Source of the DNA: Actinomyces oris
GTDB taxonomy: Bacteria > Actinomycetota > Actinomycetes > Actinomycetales > Actinomycetaceae
Direction of reading: 5' to 3'
DNA: 64,000 nt
Assembly (NCBI RefSeq): GCF_001553935.1
Contig: NZ_CP014232.1
Coordinates: forward strand, 2,604,001-2,668,000
The notes under the pieces are model-generated. The model worked only from the letters and a program-made list of their open reading frames with translations. It ran no database searches and was not told where the DNA came from. The position numbers were made by a program, and so were the translations under genes. Below are positions 18,716 through 29,671 of the stretch, piece after piece (position 1 is the first letter of the stretch; each line of letters opens with the position of its first letter).

Positions 18716-20017
18716 ATGAGCATGCCCCCCAGTCCCTGGGCCCCCCGCCCCGGATACCGGCGCTCCAGCGCCCTTCCGCAGACCCCAGCCGACTCCGGCC
18801 CCCTTCCCGCAGTCGGGCAGCGGTATCAGGTTCATCGTGACACTCAGGGCACGCCTCCCTCGCGGGCCACGGATCCTGAGGATGGCTGGCAGCAGCACGG
18901 GCAGGTGGCCTCCCTCATCCCACCTGGTATTCCGGCGAAGGTCGGGGCGATCGTCATGCTCACCGCGATCGTTGTCTTCTCCCTGTACACCCTGTTTTAC
19001 TTCGCGGGCCTTCAGGACGACTTCGGGCCGGTCGTGCTTCCGTCATTTCTGCTCGCGCTCATCCCGCTAGGCGGGGTGCTGGTGGCCACGATGCTGCTCG
19101 CGGGAGTGTTCTGGTACGTCCGCTGGGAGCCCAGGCCTCCCGGTGTGTTCACGGTGGTCACGCTCCTGGTGGCATTCCTGTGGGGGACGAGCGTGTCCAC
19201 CCTGTGCTCCTTGGTGGTCAATAACTGGGTGGCTCAGGTCATTACTGAGGCCATGGGGGATCTGGGCGCCGCCGCGGTGATTTCGGCACCTCTGGTGGAG
19301 GAGCTGACCAAGGGACTGGGCGTCCTGTTCGTCTTCCTCATCTGGCGCCGCACGATCAATGGCACGATCGATGGGGTCGTGTATGCGGCGTTCACCGCCT
19401 CAGGTTTCGCCTTCGTTGAGAACATTCTCTACTTCGTTCAGGGATGGGAGCACGTCGGGACCATTTTTGTTACACGAGGGGTCCTGTCCCCGTTCGCTCA
19501 CCTGACCTTCACCGCCTGCACCGGGGTCGCCATTGGCTTCTCCTCCCGCCGGCGGTCTCAGTACGCCTGGGCGTGGATGGCGCCTGTGGGCCTGGTCGGC
19601 GCGATCGTGCTTCATGCGACCTGGAACGGGTTCATCGCCTCAAACCTCGGGGTGTATCTGCTGTTTCAGGTTCCGTTCTACGCTCTGTGCGCCGGGCTGG
19701 TCTCGTGGCTGCGTTGGAGTGAGCGCCGGTCGATGCGTCGCGGGCTGGAGGACTACGCCCGCGCCGGCTGGTTCTCCCCGGCCGAAATCCAGATGCTCAC
19801 CACCGGTGCTGGGCGCCGGTCGGGCAAGCGGTGGGCCGCCGCCAGGGGGCTGCAGGCCTCGGCGGCCATGAACACCTTCCAGAAAGGTGCTGCGGAACTG
19901 GCCCAGCTACGCCAGCAGGCGGTGGACAGTCATGTTCAGGGCGAGCTGTCCGTCAAGGAGACCGAGCTGCTCGACCGGGTCAGCTCGGCGCGGCGGTCCT
20001 TCCTCGGGGCCGGCTAG
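18716..20017 (+). CDS. PrsW-family intramembrane metalloprotease
   Basis: 433 aa, eight or so hydrophobic segments between residues ~65 and ~330. The PrsW motifs are present: EELTKG in APLVEELTKGLGVLFVF, FAFVENILYF, and the histidines in HLTFTACTG and LHATWNGF. PrsW-type proteases cleave membrane proteins such as anti-sigma factors. Here no anti-sigma gene is adjacent, so the substrate is unknown. A Pro-rich cytoplasmic N-tail and a 100-residue C-terminal helical tail flank the membrane core. GAGGTG precedes the ATG; the previous stop lies four bases upstream. Confidence 0.82.
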   Translation: MSMPPSPWAPRPGYRRSSALPQTPADSGPLPAVGQRYQVHRDTQGTPPSRATDPEDGWQQHGQVASLIPPGIPAKVGAIVMLTAIVVFSLYTLFYFAGLQDDFGPVVLPSFLLALIPLGGVLVATMLLAGVFWYVRWEPRPPGVFTVVTLLVAFLWGTSVSTLCSLVVNNWVAQVITEAMGDLGAAAVISAPLVEELTKGLGVLFVFLIWRRTINGTIDGVVYAAFTASGFAFVENILYFVQGWEHVGTIFVTRGVLSPFAHLTFTACTGVAIGFSSRRRSQYAWAWMAPVGLVGAIVLHATWNGFIASNLGVYLLFQVPFYALCAGLVSWLRWSERRSMRRGLEDYARAGWFSPAEIQMLTTGAGRRSGKRWAAARGLQASAAMNTFQKGAAELAQLRQQAVDSHVQGELSVKETELLDRVSSARRSFLGAG

Positions 20018-20179
20018 AAGACGGCAGTAGCCGGATATCCTGCGACGGTTCAGGTCTCGCTGCGTGAGTATCGGGGACTGTTACGGAGGCGCGGGGTAGC
20101 ATGCGTGGCGTCAGTATTTTCATGGAGACGTTGCCGTCGCCCTGTGCGGCGGTCACGGCTCACGGCCGGAGGACCACGA

Positions 20180-21082
20180 TTGAATACAGAGCAGACCACT
20201 CCCAGCACCGGCACCCTCACCGTTAAACGCGGCATGGCGGACATGCTCAAGGGCGGCGTCATCATGGACGTCGTCACGCCTGAGCAGGCCCGTATTGCCC
20301 AGGACGCAGGAGCCGTCGCCGTCATGGCGCTCGAGCGCGTCCCTGCCGACATCCGAGCCCAGGGCGGCGTTGCCCGCATGAGCGACCCCGACCTCATCAC
20401 CGGTATCATCGAGGCGGTCTCCATCCCGGTCATGGCCAAGGCCCGTATCGGCCACTTCGTGGAGGCCCAGGTCCTCCAGAGCCTCGGCGTGGACTACATC
20501 GATGAGTCCGAGGTCCTCACCCCGGCCGACTACACCCACCACATCGACAAGCAGTCCTTCACCGTTCCTTTCGTGTGCGGGGCCACCAACCTCGGTGAGG
20601 CGCTGCGCCGCATCACCGAGGGTGCGGCCATGATCCGCTCCAAGGGAGAGGCCGGAACCGGGGACGTCTCCAACGCTGTGACCCACATGCGCACGATCCG
20701 CGACGAGATCCGTCGTCTGAGTTCGCTGCCCGAGGACGAGCTCTACCTGGCCGCCAAGGAGCTCGCCGCCCCCTACGAGCTCGTCGCCGAGGTCGCCCGC
20801 ACCGGTCACCTGCCGGTCGTGCTGTTCACCGCCGGCGGCATCGCCACCCCGGCCGACGCCGCCATGATGATGCAGATGGGCGCCGAGGGCGTCTTCGTGG
20901 GCTCGGGCATCTTCAAGTCCGGTGAGCCCGCCAAGCGGGCCGCCGCCATCGTGCGCGCCACCGCGCAGTTCGACGACCCCGACGTCATCGCCGAGGTCTC
21001 GCGCGGACTGGGCGAGGCAATGGTGGGGATCAACGTCGACGAGATCCCCGAGCCCCACCGCCTGGCGGAACGCGGCTGGTGA
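20180..21082 (+). CDS. pdxS: pyridoxal 5'-phosphate synthase lyase subunit
   Basis: 300 aa from the TTG at 20180. This start is chosen because GGAGGA (20168-20173) sits six bases upstream and it gives [20 protein letters not shown], the usual PdxS N-terminus. The barrel contains [20 protein letters not shown] (aspartate and lysine of the active site), [19 protein letters not shown] and the phosphate loop [24 protein letters not shown]. It condenses ribose 5-phosphate, glyceraldehyde 3-phosphate and ammonia from PdxT. Its stop overlaps the NUDIX start. Confidence 0.95.
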   Translation: MNTEQTTPSTGTLTVKRGMADMLKGGVIMDVVTPEQARIAQDAGAVAVMALERVPADIRAQGGVARMSDPDLITGIIEAVSIPVMAKARIGHFVEAQVLQSLGVDYIDESEVLTPADYTHHIDKQSFTVPFVCGATNLGEALRRITEGAAMIRSKGEAGTGDVSNAVTHMRTIRDEIRRLSSLPEDELYLAAKELAAPYELVAEVARTGHLPVVLFTAGGIATPADAAMMMQMGAEGVFVGSGIFKSGEPAKRAAAIVRATAQFDDPDVIAEVSRGLGEAMVGINVDEIPEPHRLAERGW

Positions 21083-21717
21083 CCGGCCCCCTGGTTGACG
21101 GACGCCACCCGGTGCTGGTCCCCGAGGACTGGGACCAGCACCTCGACGCCGCCGAGTGGAGCCTGGGGGAGGACGGTCTGCCCTTCAGGACGGCCGCCCG
21201 GGTCCTGGCCGTGACCCAGGACGGCGAGGTACTGCTGTTGGTGGGGCACGACGCCGCGGACCCGGATCACAACTGGGTCTTCACCCCGGGAGGAGGGCTG
21301 CGCAGCGGTGAGGACCCCCGTGCCGGCGCCGTGCGCGAGCTGGTTGAGGAGTCCGGGATCAAGGTCGCCCCGGAGGACCTGGAGGGGCCCATCGCCCACC
21401 GGGAGGCGATCTTCCGCTTCGCCTCGGTCACGTGCCGACAGGACGAGATCTTCTTCCTCCTGCACCTGCCGACCCGACGCCCGATCAGGAAGGACGGATG
21501 GACGTGCCTGGAGCGCGACGTCGTCGACTCCATCTCGTGGTGGAGTGCCGAGCAGCTGCAGGCCGCCCACCAGCGGGGGCAGGAGATCTACCCGGTGCGC
21601 CTGCCTGAGATCGTGGAGGATCTCGCCTCGGGCTGGAACGGTCGGCGCCTCGACCTGACCGATCCGGTGGACCAGGAGGTCCTGGCCGAGCTCGCGAGCA
21701 CCTCTCCCCGTCACTGA
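21079..21717 (+). CDS. NUDIX hydrolase
   Basis: 212 aa. The NUDIX box is complete: [20 protein letters not shown] then ESGI, i.e. Gx5Ex7REUxEExGU. The fold starts with [20 protein letters not shown]. Substrate unknown. The GTG start overlaps the pdxS stop (GTGA) and the gene sits between pdxS and pdxT, an arrangement that suggests a housekeeping or B6-linked phosphohydrolase role (inference). Some mycobacterial counterparts of this cluster also include a NUDIX gene. Confidence 0.85.
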   Translation: MTGPLVDGRHPVLVPEDWDQHLDAAEWSLGEDGLPFRTAARVLAVTQDGEVLLLVGHDAADPDHNWVFTPGGGLRSGEDPRAGAVRELVEESGIKVAPEDLEGPIAHREAIFRFASVTCRQDEIFFLLHLPTRRPIRKDGWTCLERDVVDSISWWSAEQLQAAHQRGQEIYPVRLPEIVEDLASGWNGRRLDLTDPVDQEVLAELASTSPRH

Positions 21718-21741
21718 GACCCCAACACCTGAAGGAGCCCG

Positions 21742-22479
21742 ATGACCGACCCGAGGCACGCCCACCGCCCGGCCCACACGATGGACGCCCGCCACCCCCG
21801 GGCGCTCTTCCCCGCGCTCGCAGCGCCCGACTCCCGCCCCACAATCGGGGTCCTGGCCCTTCAGGGTGACGTGCGCGAGCACTCCTTGGCCCTCGAGGCG
21901 GCCGGAGCGCGACCCGTCGTCGTGCGCCGCGCCGCCGATCTGGGCGAGGCTCCCGGCCACCGGCTCGACGGCCTGGTGATCCCCGGAGGGGAGTCGACCA
22001 CCATGAGCACGCTGCTGGCCGCCTTCGACATGCTCGCGCCCCTGCGTGAGCTCATCGGCGCGGGCCTGCCCGCCTACGGGTCCTGCGCCGGGATGATTAT
22101 GCTGGCCGATCGCGTCGAGGGGGCTCAGGAGGGCCAGGCCTTCCTGGGTGGCATCGACATGACCGTGCGCCGCAACGCCTTCGGCCGACAGGTGGACTCC
22201 TACGAGGAGGACCTCCTCGCCCCGGCGCTCGGCGCGGGGCCGGACCGACCGCTGCGCGCCGTCTTCATCCGGGCTCCTTGGGTGGAGGAGGTTGGCCCGG
22301 ACGTCGAGATCCTCGCCACGACCCGCGCCGGACGCGCGGCTGGGGTCGGTGGGGCCGACGGCGGTAGGATCGTCGCGGTTCGTCAAGGGGCCCTGCTCGC
22401 CACGTCCTTCCACCCGGAGGTCGGAGGCGACCACCGGGTCCACGACGTCTTCGTCTCCATGGTGACGCGTCGGGTCTGA
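21742..22479 (+). CDS. pdxT: pyridoxal 5'-phosphate synthase glutaminase subunit
   Basis: 245 aa, with a ~33-residue N-terminal extension before the conserved [14 protein letters not shown]. Class I glutamine amidotransferase triad: Cys in YGSCAGMI, His and Glu in [15 protein letters not shown] forms the glutamine-binding loop. It releases ammonia to PdxS in the 12+12 complex. AAGGAG precedes the ATG at 21742. A later in-frame ATG at 21781 would shorten the unusual tail. Confidence 0.93.
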   Translation: MTDPRHAHRPAHTMDARHPRALFPALAAPDSRPTIGVLALQGDVREHSLALEAAGARPVVVRRAADLGEAPGHRLDGLVIPGGESTTMSTLLAAFDMLAPLRELIGAGLPAYGSCAGMIMLADRVEGAQEGQAFLGGIDMTVRRNAFGRQVDSYEEDLLAPALGAGPDRPLRAVFIRAPWVEEVGPDVEILATTRAGRAAGVGGADGGRIVAVRQGALLATSFHPEVGGDHRVHDVFVSMVTRRV

Positions 22480-22523
22480 GCAGGTCCGGCAGCGCCCCCA
22501 GTATCGACTCCCAAGGAGCACTT

Positions 22524-23288
22524 ATGTCGGGTCACTCCAAGTGGGCCACCACCAAGCACAAGAAGGCCGCCATCGACGCCAAGCGCGGCAAGCTCTTCGC
22601 ACGTCTCATCAAGAACATCGAGGTTGCCGCCCGCACCGGCGGTGGTGACCCCACCGGTAACCCCACTTTGTTCGACGCCATCCAGAAGGCCAAGAAGAAC
22701 TCGGTGCCGGCGGACAACATCACCCGCGCCGTCAAGCGCGGCAGCGGCGAGGAGGCCGGTGGCGCCGACTGGCAGACCATCATGTACGAGGGCTACGGCC
22801 CCGGCGGGGTCGCCTTCCTCGTCGAGTGCCTCACCGACAACCGCAACCGGGCCGCCTCCGACGTGCGCGTGGCCTTCTCCCGCAACGGCGGAAACCTGGC
22901 CGACCCCGGTTCGGTGGCCTACAACTTCACCCGCAAGGGCGTCGTCGAGGTCGCCAAGGCCGACGGCGTGGACGAGGACTCCATCCTCATGGCCGTCCTG
23001 GAGGCCGGCGCCGAGGAGGTCGAGGACATGGGCGAGTCCTTCGAGATCTACTCCGAGCCCGGTGACATCGTCGCCGTGCGTACCGCCCTGACGGAGGCAG
23101 GGATGGACTATGACTCCGCCGAGGTCCAGTTCGTCGCCGGCACCAAGGTGGAGGTCGATGTCGAAGGAGCCCGCAAGGTCTTCCGCCTCATCGACGCCCT
23201 GGAGGATTCCGACGACGTCCAGAACGTCTACACCTCTGTGGACCTCAGCCCAGAGGTGGCCGCCGAGTTCGCCGACGACGAGGACTGA
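22524..23288 (+). CDS. yebC: YebC/PmpR-family DNA-binding or translation factor
   Basis: 254 aa. The N-terminus [20 protein letters not shown] and [19 protein letters not shown] are diagnostic. Known members act as transcriptional regulators, and recent work links the family to relief of ribosome stalling. AAGGAG lies upstream. In actinobacteria yebC precedes ruvCAB, as here. Its last codons carry the GAGGA that probably serves ruvC. Confidence 0.93.
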   Translation: MSGHSKWATTKHKKAAIDAKRGKLFARLIKNIEVAARTGGGDPTGNPTLFDAIQKAKKNSVPADNITRAVKRGSGEEAGGADWQTIMYEGYGPGGVAFLVECLTDNRNRAASDVRVAFSRNGGNLADPGSVAYNFTRKGVVEVAKADGVDEDSILMAVLEAGAEEVEDMGESFEIYSEPGDIVAVRTALTEAGMDYDSAEVQFVAGTKVEVDVEGARKVFRLIDALEDSDDVQNVYTSVDLSPEVAAEFADDED

Positions 23289-23292
23289 GCCC

Positions 23293-23964
23293 CTGGACCT
23301 CGCCGGCCCCCGGCCGCGTTCGGCCCGCGCCGTCGTCGCCCAGCAGCGGGTCCTGGGAATCGATCCCGGACTGACCCGCTGCGGTCTGGGATGCGTGGAC
23401 GTCGACCCTCGCCGTCGGGTCCGTCTGGTGGAGGTCGGCGTGGTTCGCACGCCGCCTTCCCAGAGCCCCGAGCTGAGACTGCTGACCATCACGGAGGCCA
23501 TTGAGGACTGGATCGCCCGCCTGGGCCCGTCGGTGGTCTCCATCGAGCGGGTCTTCGCGCAGGACAACCTGCGCTCGGTCATCGGGGTCGCCCAGGTCAT
23601 GGGGACCGCCATGGCCACGGCGGCGCGCGCGGGCCTGGAGGTCGCTCAGCACACGCCCAGTGAGGCCAAGGCCGCCGTGACCGGCTCGGGCACGGCTGAC
23701 AAGGCTCAGGTCCAGGCCATGGTCACCCGCATCCTCGGCCTCGACGCCCCGCCCCGGCCGGCCGACGCCGCCGACGCTCTGGCCCAGGCGATCTGCCACG
23801 GCTGGCGCGGGGGAGGAACGGGGACGGACGACGCCACCGAGATGGTCTCCGCCGGGGGAGCGGTGCGTGTCTCGGCCCGCACACCGGCACAGCGCCAGTG
23901 GGCTGCCGCCCAGGCCGCAGCCCGGCGCACCGGTGCCGTCGACCCGCGCCGGGTGCGGCGCTGA
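23293..23964 (+). CDS. ruvC: Holliday junction resolvase RuvC (apparent CTG start)
   Basis: Endonuclease that cuts Holliday junctions with RuvAB. Conserved start of the fold is [14 protein letters not shown] (first Asp), then [10 protein letters not shown] (Glu) and [16 protein letters not shown] (final acidic/His region). The C-terminal ~50 residues exceed the usual 170-190 aa. Between the yebC stop (23288) and VLGIDPG the frame has no ATG, GTG or TTG. The CTG at 23293 lies eight bases after GAGGA (23280-23284), an ideal spacing, giving a 223-aa product. The alternative is an ATG inside yebC at about 23158, adding 45 residues of shadow sequence. Confidence 0.88.
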   Translation: MDLAGPRPRSARAVVAQQRVLGIDPGLTRCGLGCVDVDPRRRVRLVEVGVVRTPPSQSPELRLLTITEAIEDWIARLGPSVVSIERVFAQDNLRSVIGVAQVMGTAMATAARAGLEVAQHTPSEAKAAVTGSGTADKAQVQAMVTRILGLDAPPRPADAADALAQAICHGWRGGGTGTDDATEMVSAGGAVRVSARTPAQRQWAAAQAAARRTGAVDPRRVRR

Positions 23965-24078
23965 GGGGCGCGCTGAACTCGGGCTGCTAGGATCCGAACG
24001 TCTGTTCGAGCACCGTCGGCGTTCGTTGAGTCGGCCTGAGGACGCTCGACCCATTGAGAACTCCAGGAGGAGTCGCCC

Positions 24079-24724
24079 ATGATCGCCTCACTGCGCGGCA
24101 CTGTCCTCAGTGTCGGCCTCACCAGTGCCGTCATCGAGACGGGCGGCGTCGGCATGAGTATCCAGGCCACGCCCACCACGCTGTCCGGCCTCAGGGCCGG
24201 TGAGGAGGCCCTTGTCCACACCGAGATGGTGGTCCGTGAGGACTCGCTGACGCTGTTCGGCTTCGCCGACACCGATGAGAGGGACAGCTTCCGCACCCTG
24301 ATGAGCGCCAAGGGGGTCGGAGCCAAGCTGGCGCTGGCGATGCTGGCCGTCCACACGCCCAACGCGCTCAGGCGGGCCATCGCCTCCCAGGACGTCGCGG
24401 CCCTCACGCGGGTGCCTGGCCTCGGGCCCAAAGGTGCTCAGCGTGTCATCCTGGACGTGGCCGACAAGCTGGGCCCTGTCACCGGGGACGATCTGGGGGC
24501 CGGGCGGACAGCTGCACAGACAGCGCCGGGGATGGAAGTGGTGCCCGCCGGCGGTCCCGAGCCGCACGCCGACGTCGTTGCCGCTCTAGTGCAGCTCGGC
24601 TGGAACGAGGCCAGTGCGCGCCAGGCAGTCACCTCCGTGACGGCCGATGCCGCAGAGGCCGAGCAGGAGCTGGACATGGCGGCCCTGCTGCGGGCCTCCT
24701 TGAGGTGGTTGGGGGGCGGGCAGC

Positions 24725-24732
<8 letters not shown>
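24079..24732 (+). CDS. ruvA: Holliday junction branch migration protein RuvA
   Basis: 217 aa. Domain I is the OB fold [13 protein letters not shown]...; domain II has the helix-hairpin-helix pair ([19 protein letters not shown] and [18 protein letters not shown]); domain III at the C-terminus contacts RuvB. The ATG follows AGGAGGAG. It overlaps ruvB by eight bases. Confidence 0.95.
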
Positions 24733-25765
<1,033 letters not shown>

Positions 25766-25940
25766 GCGACAACCGGGTAATGTAATCATTTTGTAACCGG
25801 TTGGTACCCAGTTGTGCCCGACCACTCGCCAACGGTCGGTAAGGCTCTGGCCCACGTGCCATAGACTCGCCACCGCCGGCCTGTGACAGTCGTAGGTCTG
25901 CATCAGCCGAGACTGCCTTGTCGAAACGGAAGAGGCCTCC

Positions 25941-26300
25941 ATGTCGTCGTATTTCATCTGGATCATGTTCATCGGGATGCTCCTGATGATGTGGTTCGTC
26001 AGTCGCAGGCAGCGCGCGATGCAGGAGGAGCAGAAGCGCCGTACCGAGAAGGGTCTGGTGCCCGGCAACTGGGTTCGTACCATCGGAGGCTTCTACGGCA
26101 CGGTCGTCGAGGTCGACGGTGACGTGGTCACCCTGGCCACACCGCTGGGAGACGAGACTCTGTGGAGCAAGCGGGCGATCGCCGCCATCGAGGAGCCGCC
26201 CTTCGGCTCCGCCTCCGTCGACGAAGAGTCCGGCTCCGACGTCGAGCAGTCCGAGGACGGCCGCGAGTCCGAGCAGGACTCCGCCGAGCCGCAGTCGTGA
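25941..26300 (+). CDS. yajC: preprotein translocase accessory subunit YajC
   Basis: 119 aa. One N-terminal membrane helix (FIWIMFIGMLLMMWFVS) followed by SRRQRAMQEEQKRRTEKGLVPGNWVRTIGGFYGTV, the YajC core. The C-terminal ~35 residues are acidic and disordered. Forms the SecDF-YajC complex. GGAAGAGG upstream. A ~175-bp spacer separates it from ruvB, so a separate promoter is possible. Confidence 0.9.
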   Translation: MSSYFIWIMFIGMLLMMWFVSRRQRAMQEEQKRRTEKGLVPGNWVRTIGGFYGTVVEVDGDVVTLATPLGDETLWSKRAIAAIEEPPFGSASVDEESGSDVEQSEDGRESEQDSAEPQS

Positions 26301-26507
26301 TGTCCCGAACCGACCGCTCTTCCACGATGTGAACGCGGTGGCTCCCCCTGGAGCCCTGCAGACCCCGCCCGGGCTTGGCCAGCCGACTCGCCGAGTCCAC
26401 CGGAAACGGTGCGCCTCATGGTCGCGCCCGCCACGCATCCCAACCCCATACTCACCTCAATCTTCGAGCCGTGCGCTCGAGCACACTCCACCCCAGGAAG
26501 GGACCAC

Positions 26508-28571
26508 GTGTCCAGTAAGCAGCGAAAGCGCCCAGGGCGCCGCCTCCTGATGTTCGTCCTCGTCCTCGTCATCGGTTTCGGTGCGCTCGTGGCGGGAAGT
26601 ATGAGGCATAAGGCCTCGCTCACCCCCGGTCTCGCCCTCGATCTGGAGGGCGGCACCCAGCTCATTTTGACGCCCACCACCTCTGATGGCTCGGCGATCA
26701 GTGATAACGACGTCGAACAGGCCATCGAGGTGATCCGTCAGCGCGTGGATGCCTCCGGTGTTTCCGAGGCGCAGATCTCTCGCCAGGGCGGTCAGAACAT
26801 CGTGGTCTCGCTGCCCGGCAAGCCCAGCCAGGCCACCCTGGAGCTGGTACGTACCTCGGCCGTCATGTACTTCCGCCCGGTCCTGCGCGTTCTTCCGGGC
26901 AGCGCCCAGCAGGCCGCTAAGAACATCGCCAGCCAGAACCCCTCCGGCGCGGTGACCCCGGCGCCGACGGTTCAGCCCAGCCCGAGCGCCGGTAGCGAGG
27001 CGACTCAGCCCGCAGAGGACTCGGAGGGCGCTGAGGAGGGCACAGGCGAGGGTGAGCAGCCGGCCGCGACCCCGGCTCCCACCGCGCAGCCCACGGCTCA
27101 GCCGACGGCGCAGCCCAGGACTCCCGAGGAGATTGCCAAGCAGCTGGCGGACGTCAACCAGGACGGCGTCATCTCCTCCGACCCGCTCCCCGCGCAGGAC
27201 AAGACGAACTCATCGGACTCCTGGATCACCGAGAAGCTCCTCTACGACGGCTACATGACCGACTGCTCCGACCCGAAGAACCTCACGGGGCAGACGCAGG
27301 ACCCCAAGGTCGCCGTCATCTCCTGCTCCAAGGAGGCCGGCTCCCACAGCCACGGCGCCTACATCCTCGGCCCTGCCGAGATCACCGGGACCGAGCTCAA
27401 GAGCGCCAACTCGGGTCTGGAAACCGACTCCCGGGGGCAGGCCACCCACCAGTGGGTCGTCTCGTTGGCCTTCAACGGTGACGGCACCAAGAAGTTCGCC
27501 GAGCTGTCCAAGCGGCTGCTGGCCTACCGCGACCAGGCGAGTGCCGCCGGCGCGCAGGGCGCTCAGAACCCGCAGGCCCAGAGCAGTGGGGACAAGGCCC
27601 AGTTCGCCATCGTCCTGGACGGCCTGACCATCATGGCCTCCGGCTTCAACGAGACCGTCCACTCACCGATCACCGACGGTCGGGTCCAGATCACTGGCGG
27701 CTTCACCCAGAACCAGGCCAACACGCTGGCCAACCAGCTCTCCTTCGGCTCGCTGCCGCTGAGCTTCACGGTGCAGTCCGAGCAGCAGATCTCAGCCACC
27801 TTGGGAACCGAGCAGCTGCGCAATGGCCTGATCGCCGGGCTCATCGGCTTCGCTCTCATCATCCTCTACCTGGCCTGGCAGTACCGCGGCCTGGCGGTGG
27901 TGGCCGTGGCCTCCCTGGTGGTGGCAGCAGCCGGCACCTACCTGGTCATCGCGGCCCTGAGCGCGACCATGGGCTACCGCCTGTCCCTGGCGGGGGTCGC
28001 CGGACTCATCATCTCCATCGGCATCACAGTCGACTCCTTCATCATCTACTTCGAGCGCGTCCGTGACGAGGTGCGCCAGGGACGGACTCTGAGGACCGCG
28101 ATCGATGAAGGATGGAAGCACGCCAGGCGCACGATCCTCGTTTCCGACGCCGTCAACCTCGTGGCCGCGATCGTCCTGTACTTCCTGGCTGTCGGCGGGG
28201 TCCAGGGATTCGCCTTCACCCTGGGGGTGACCACGTGCGTGGACCTGGCCATCATCATCCTGTTCACCCACCCGTTGATGGAGTGGATCGTCCGATTCCG
28301 TTTCTTCGGTGAGGGGCACCGCCTTTCCGGTCTTGACCCCGAGCACCTCGGGGCGACGTCCACGACCTACGGCAAGGGACGCGAAGCGGTCGCCGATCGC
28401 GTGGCCGGGTCTCTGGCGCGCCGCAAGGCCGAGGCCCGTAGGAACGCCGAGAGCCCGGAGGACGCAGCTGAAGAGTCCGACGGCGAGGCCGTCGATGATG
28501 AGGATGAGCAGCAGGAGGGCGACGCGGTCGATGTCGCGGCCGACAAGGGAAAGGACGGTGAGACGAAGTGA
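26508..28571 (+). CDS. secD: protein translocase subunit SecD
   Basis: 687 aa from the GTG at 26508 (MSSKQRKRPGRR), preceded by AGGAAGG; upstream in-frame codons lack family similarity. First membrane helix at residues ~14-34, then the periplasmic P1 head starting TPGLALDLEGGTQLIL, and a C-terminal block of five helices with GLIISIGITVDSFIIYFERVRDEV. The head is interrupted by ~75 residues of Pro/Thr/Glu/Ala-rich sequence (near 26930-27130), and the C-tail is acidic. Uses the proton gradient to complete export. Overlaps secF by four bases. Confidence 0.94.
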   Translation: MSSKQRKRPGRRLLMFVLVLVIGFGALVAGSMRHKASLTPGLALDLEGGTQLILTPTTSDGSAISDNDVEQAIEVIRQRVDASGVSEAQISRQGGQNIVVSLPGKPSQATLELVRTSAVMYFRPVLRVLPGSAQQAAKNIASQNPSGAVTPAPTVQPSPSAGSEATQPAEDSEGAEEGTGEGEQPAATPAPTAQPTAQPTAQPRTPEEIAKQLADVNQDGVISSDPLPAQDKTNSSDSWITEKLLYDGYMTDCSDPKNLTGQTQDPKVAVISCSKEAGSHSHGAYILGPAEITGTELKSANSGLETDSRGQATHQWVVSLAFNGDGTKKFAELSKRLLAYRDQASAAGAQGAQNPQAQSSGDKAQFAIVLDGLTIMASGFNETVHSPITDGRVQITGGFTQNQANTLANQLSFGSLPLSFTVQSEQQISATLGTEQLRNGLIAGLIGFALIILYLAWQYRGLAVVAVASLVVAAAGTYLVIAALSATMGYRLSLAGVAGLIISIGITVDSFIIYFERVRDEVRQGRTLRTAIDEGWKHARRTILVSDAVNLVAAIVLYFLAVGGVQGFAFTLGVTTCVDLAIIILFTHPLMEWIVRFRFFGEGHRLSGLDPEHLGATSTTYGKGREAVADRVAGSLARRKAEARRNAESPEDAAEESDGEAVDDEDEQQEGDAVDVAADKGKDGETK

Positions 28572-29671
28572 AGTCTCTCGCCACGCTCGGTAACGAGCTC
28601 TACTCGGCCAAGACATCCATCCCTTTCGTCGGCAAACGGAAGATCTGGTATCTCATCGCCGTCGTCATCATTCTTGGCTCGGCCACGCTCCTGGGCACCG
28701 TGGGGCTCACTCCGGGCATCGACTTCAAGGGCGGTTCGGAGATCACGGTCACCGGGCTGTCCGCTCCTTCAGAGCGTCCTGCCAACGAGGTCCTCTCCAA
28801 GAGCGACCTGGCGGCCAGCTCCTCGGTGACCACCATGGGGTCCTCGTCGGTCAGGGTGCAGACCACTGAGCTGAGCAAGCAGCGCCTCGACTCACTGGCT
28901 GGTCAGCTCGCCACCGCCTACAAGACCGACGCCTCCAACGTCTCAGCGACGACCGTGGGACCGACCTGGTCCTCCGACGTCACGAAGAAGGCGATTCGAG
29001 GGCTGATCCTGTTCTTCATCTTCGTCGGACTACTCATCTGGGCGTACTTCCGCACCTGGAAGATGGCGGCCGCAGCCCTGCTCGCCCTGTGCCACGACAT
29101 CATCGTCACCGTGGGCATCTACGCCCTGTCCAGATTCGAGGTCACCCCTGCCACGATCATCGGTGTGCTGACGATTCTGGGCTACTCCCTCTACGACACG
29201 GTGGTGGTCTTCGACAAGATCCGGGAGAACACCGAGGACTTCGAGTCCCAGAGCCGATCCACCTATGCCGAGCTCGCGAACCTGGCGGTCAACCAGACCT
29301 TCATCCGATCGATCAACACCTCCGTGGTCGGTGTGCTCCCGGTGGCCTCGCTGCTGTTCGTCGGAGCCTTCATCCTGGGCGCAGGAACGCTTCGTGACAT
29401 CGCCCTGACGCTGTTCATCGGTATGATCGCCGGAACCCTGTCCTCGATCTTCCTGGCCACCCCCCTCCTAGTGGACCTGCGTTCACGTGAGAAGCGCATC
29501 AAGGAACACACCGCCAAGGTCGCCGCGGCGCGCCAGCACCGTCGGGACGAGGCCGGTGACGATGCCGAGGAACTGGCTAAGATTGACGCGGCTCCGGCCG
29601 CCTCACCAGTCACTCCCGGCCACCACCTCGGCGTGGCGGCTCAGCCTAAAAGGAAGAAGAAGCGCAGATGA
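28568..29671 (+). CDS. secF: protein translocase subunit SecF
   Basis: 367 aa. N-terminal helix, a short periplasmic head with TPGIDFKGGSEITV, then five helices containing LTILGYSLYDTVVVFDKIREN, the SecF signature. The C-terminal cytoplasmic tail is basic and ends in RKKKRR. GTG start overlaps the secD stop. Its own stop overlaps the apt ATG. Confidence 0.94.
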   Translation: MKSLATLGNELYSAKTSIPFVGKRKIWYLIAVVIILGSATLLGTVGLTPGIDFKGGSEITVTGLSAPSERPANEVLSKSDLAASSSVTTMGSSSVRVQTTELSKQRLDSLAGQLATAYKTDASNVSATTVGPTWSSDVTKKAIRGLILFFIFVGLLIWAYFRTWKMAAAALLALCHDIIVTVGIYALSRFEVTPATIIGVLTILGYSLYDTVVVFDKIRENTEDFESQSRSTYAELANLAVNQTFIRSINTSVVGVLPVASLLFVGAFILGAGTLRDIALTLFIGMIAGTLSSIFLATPLLVDLRSREKRIKEHTAKVAAARQHRRDEAGDDAEELAKIDAAPAASPVTPGHHLGVAAQPKRKKKRR

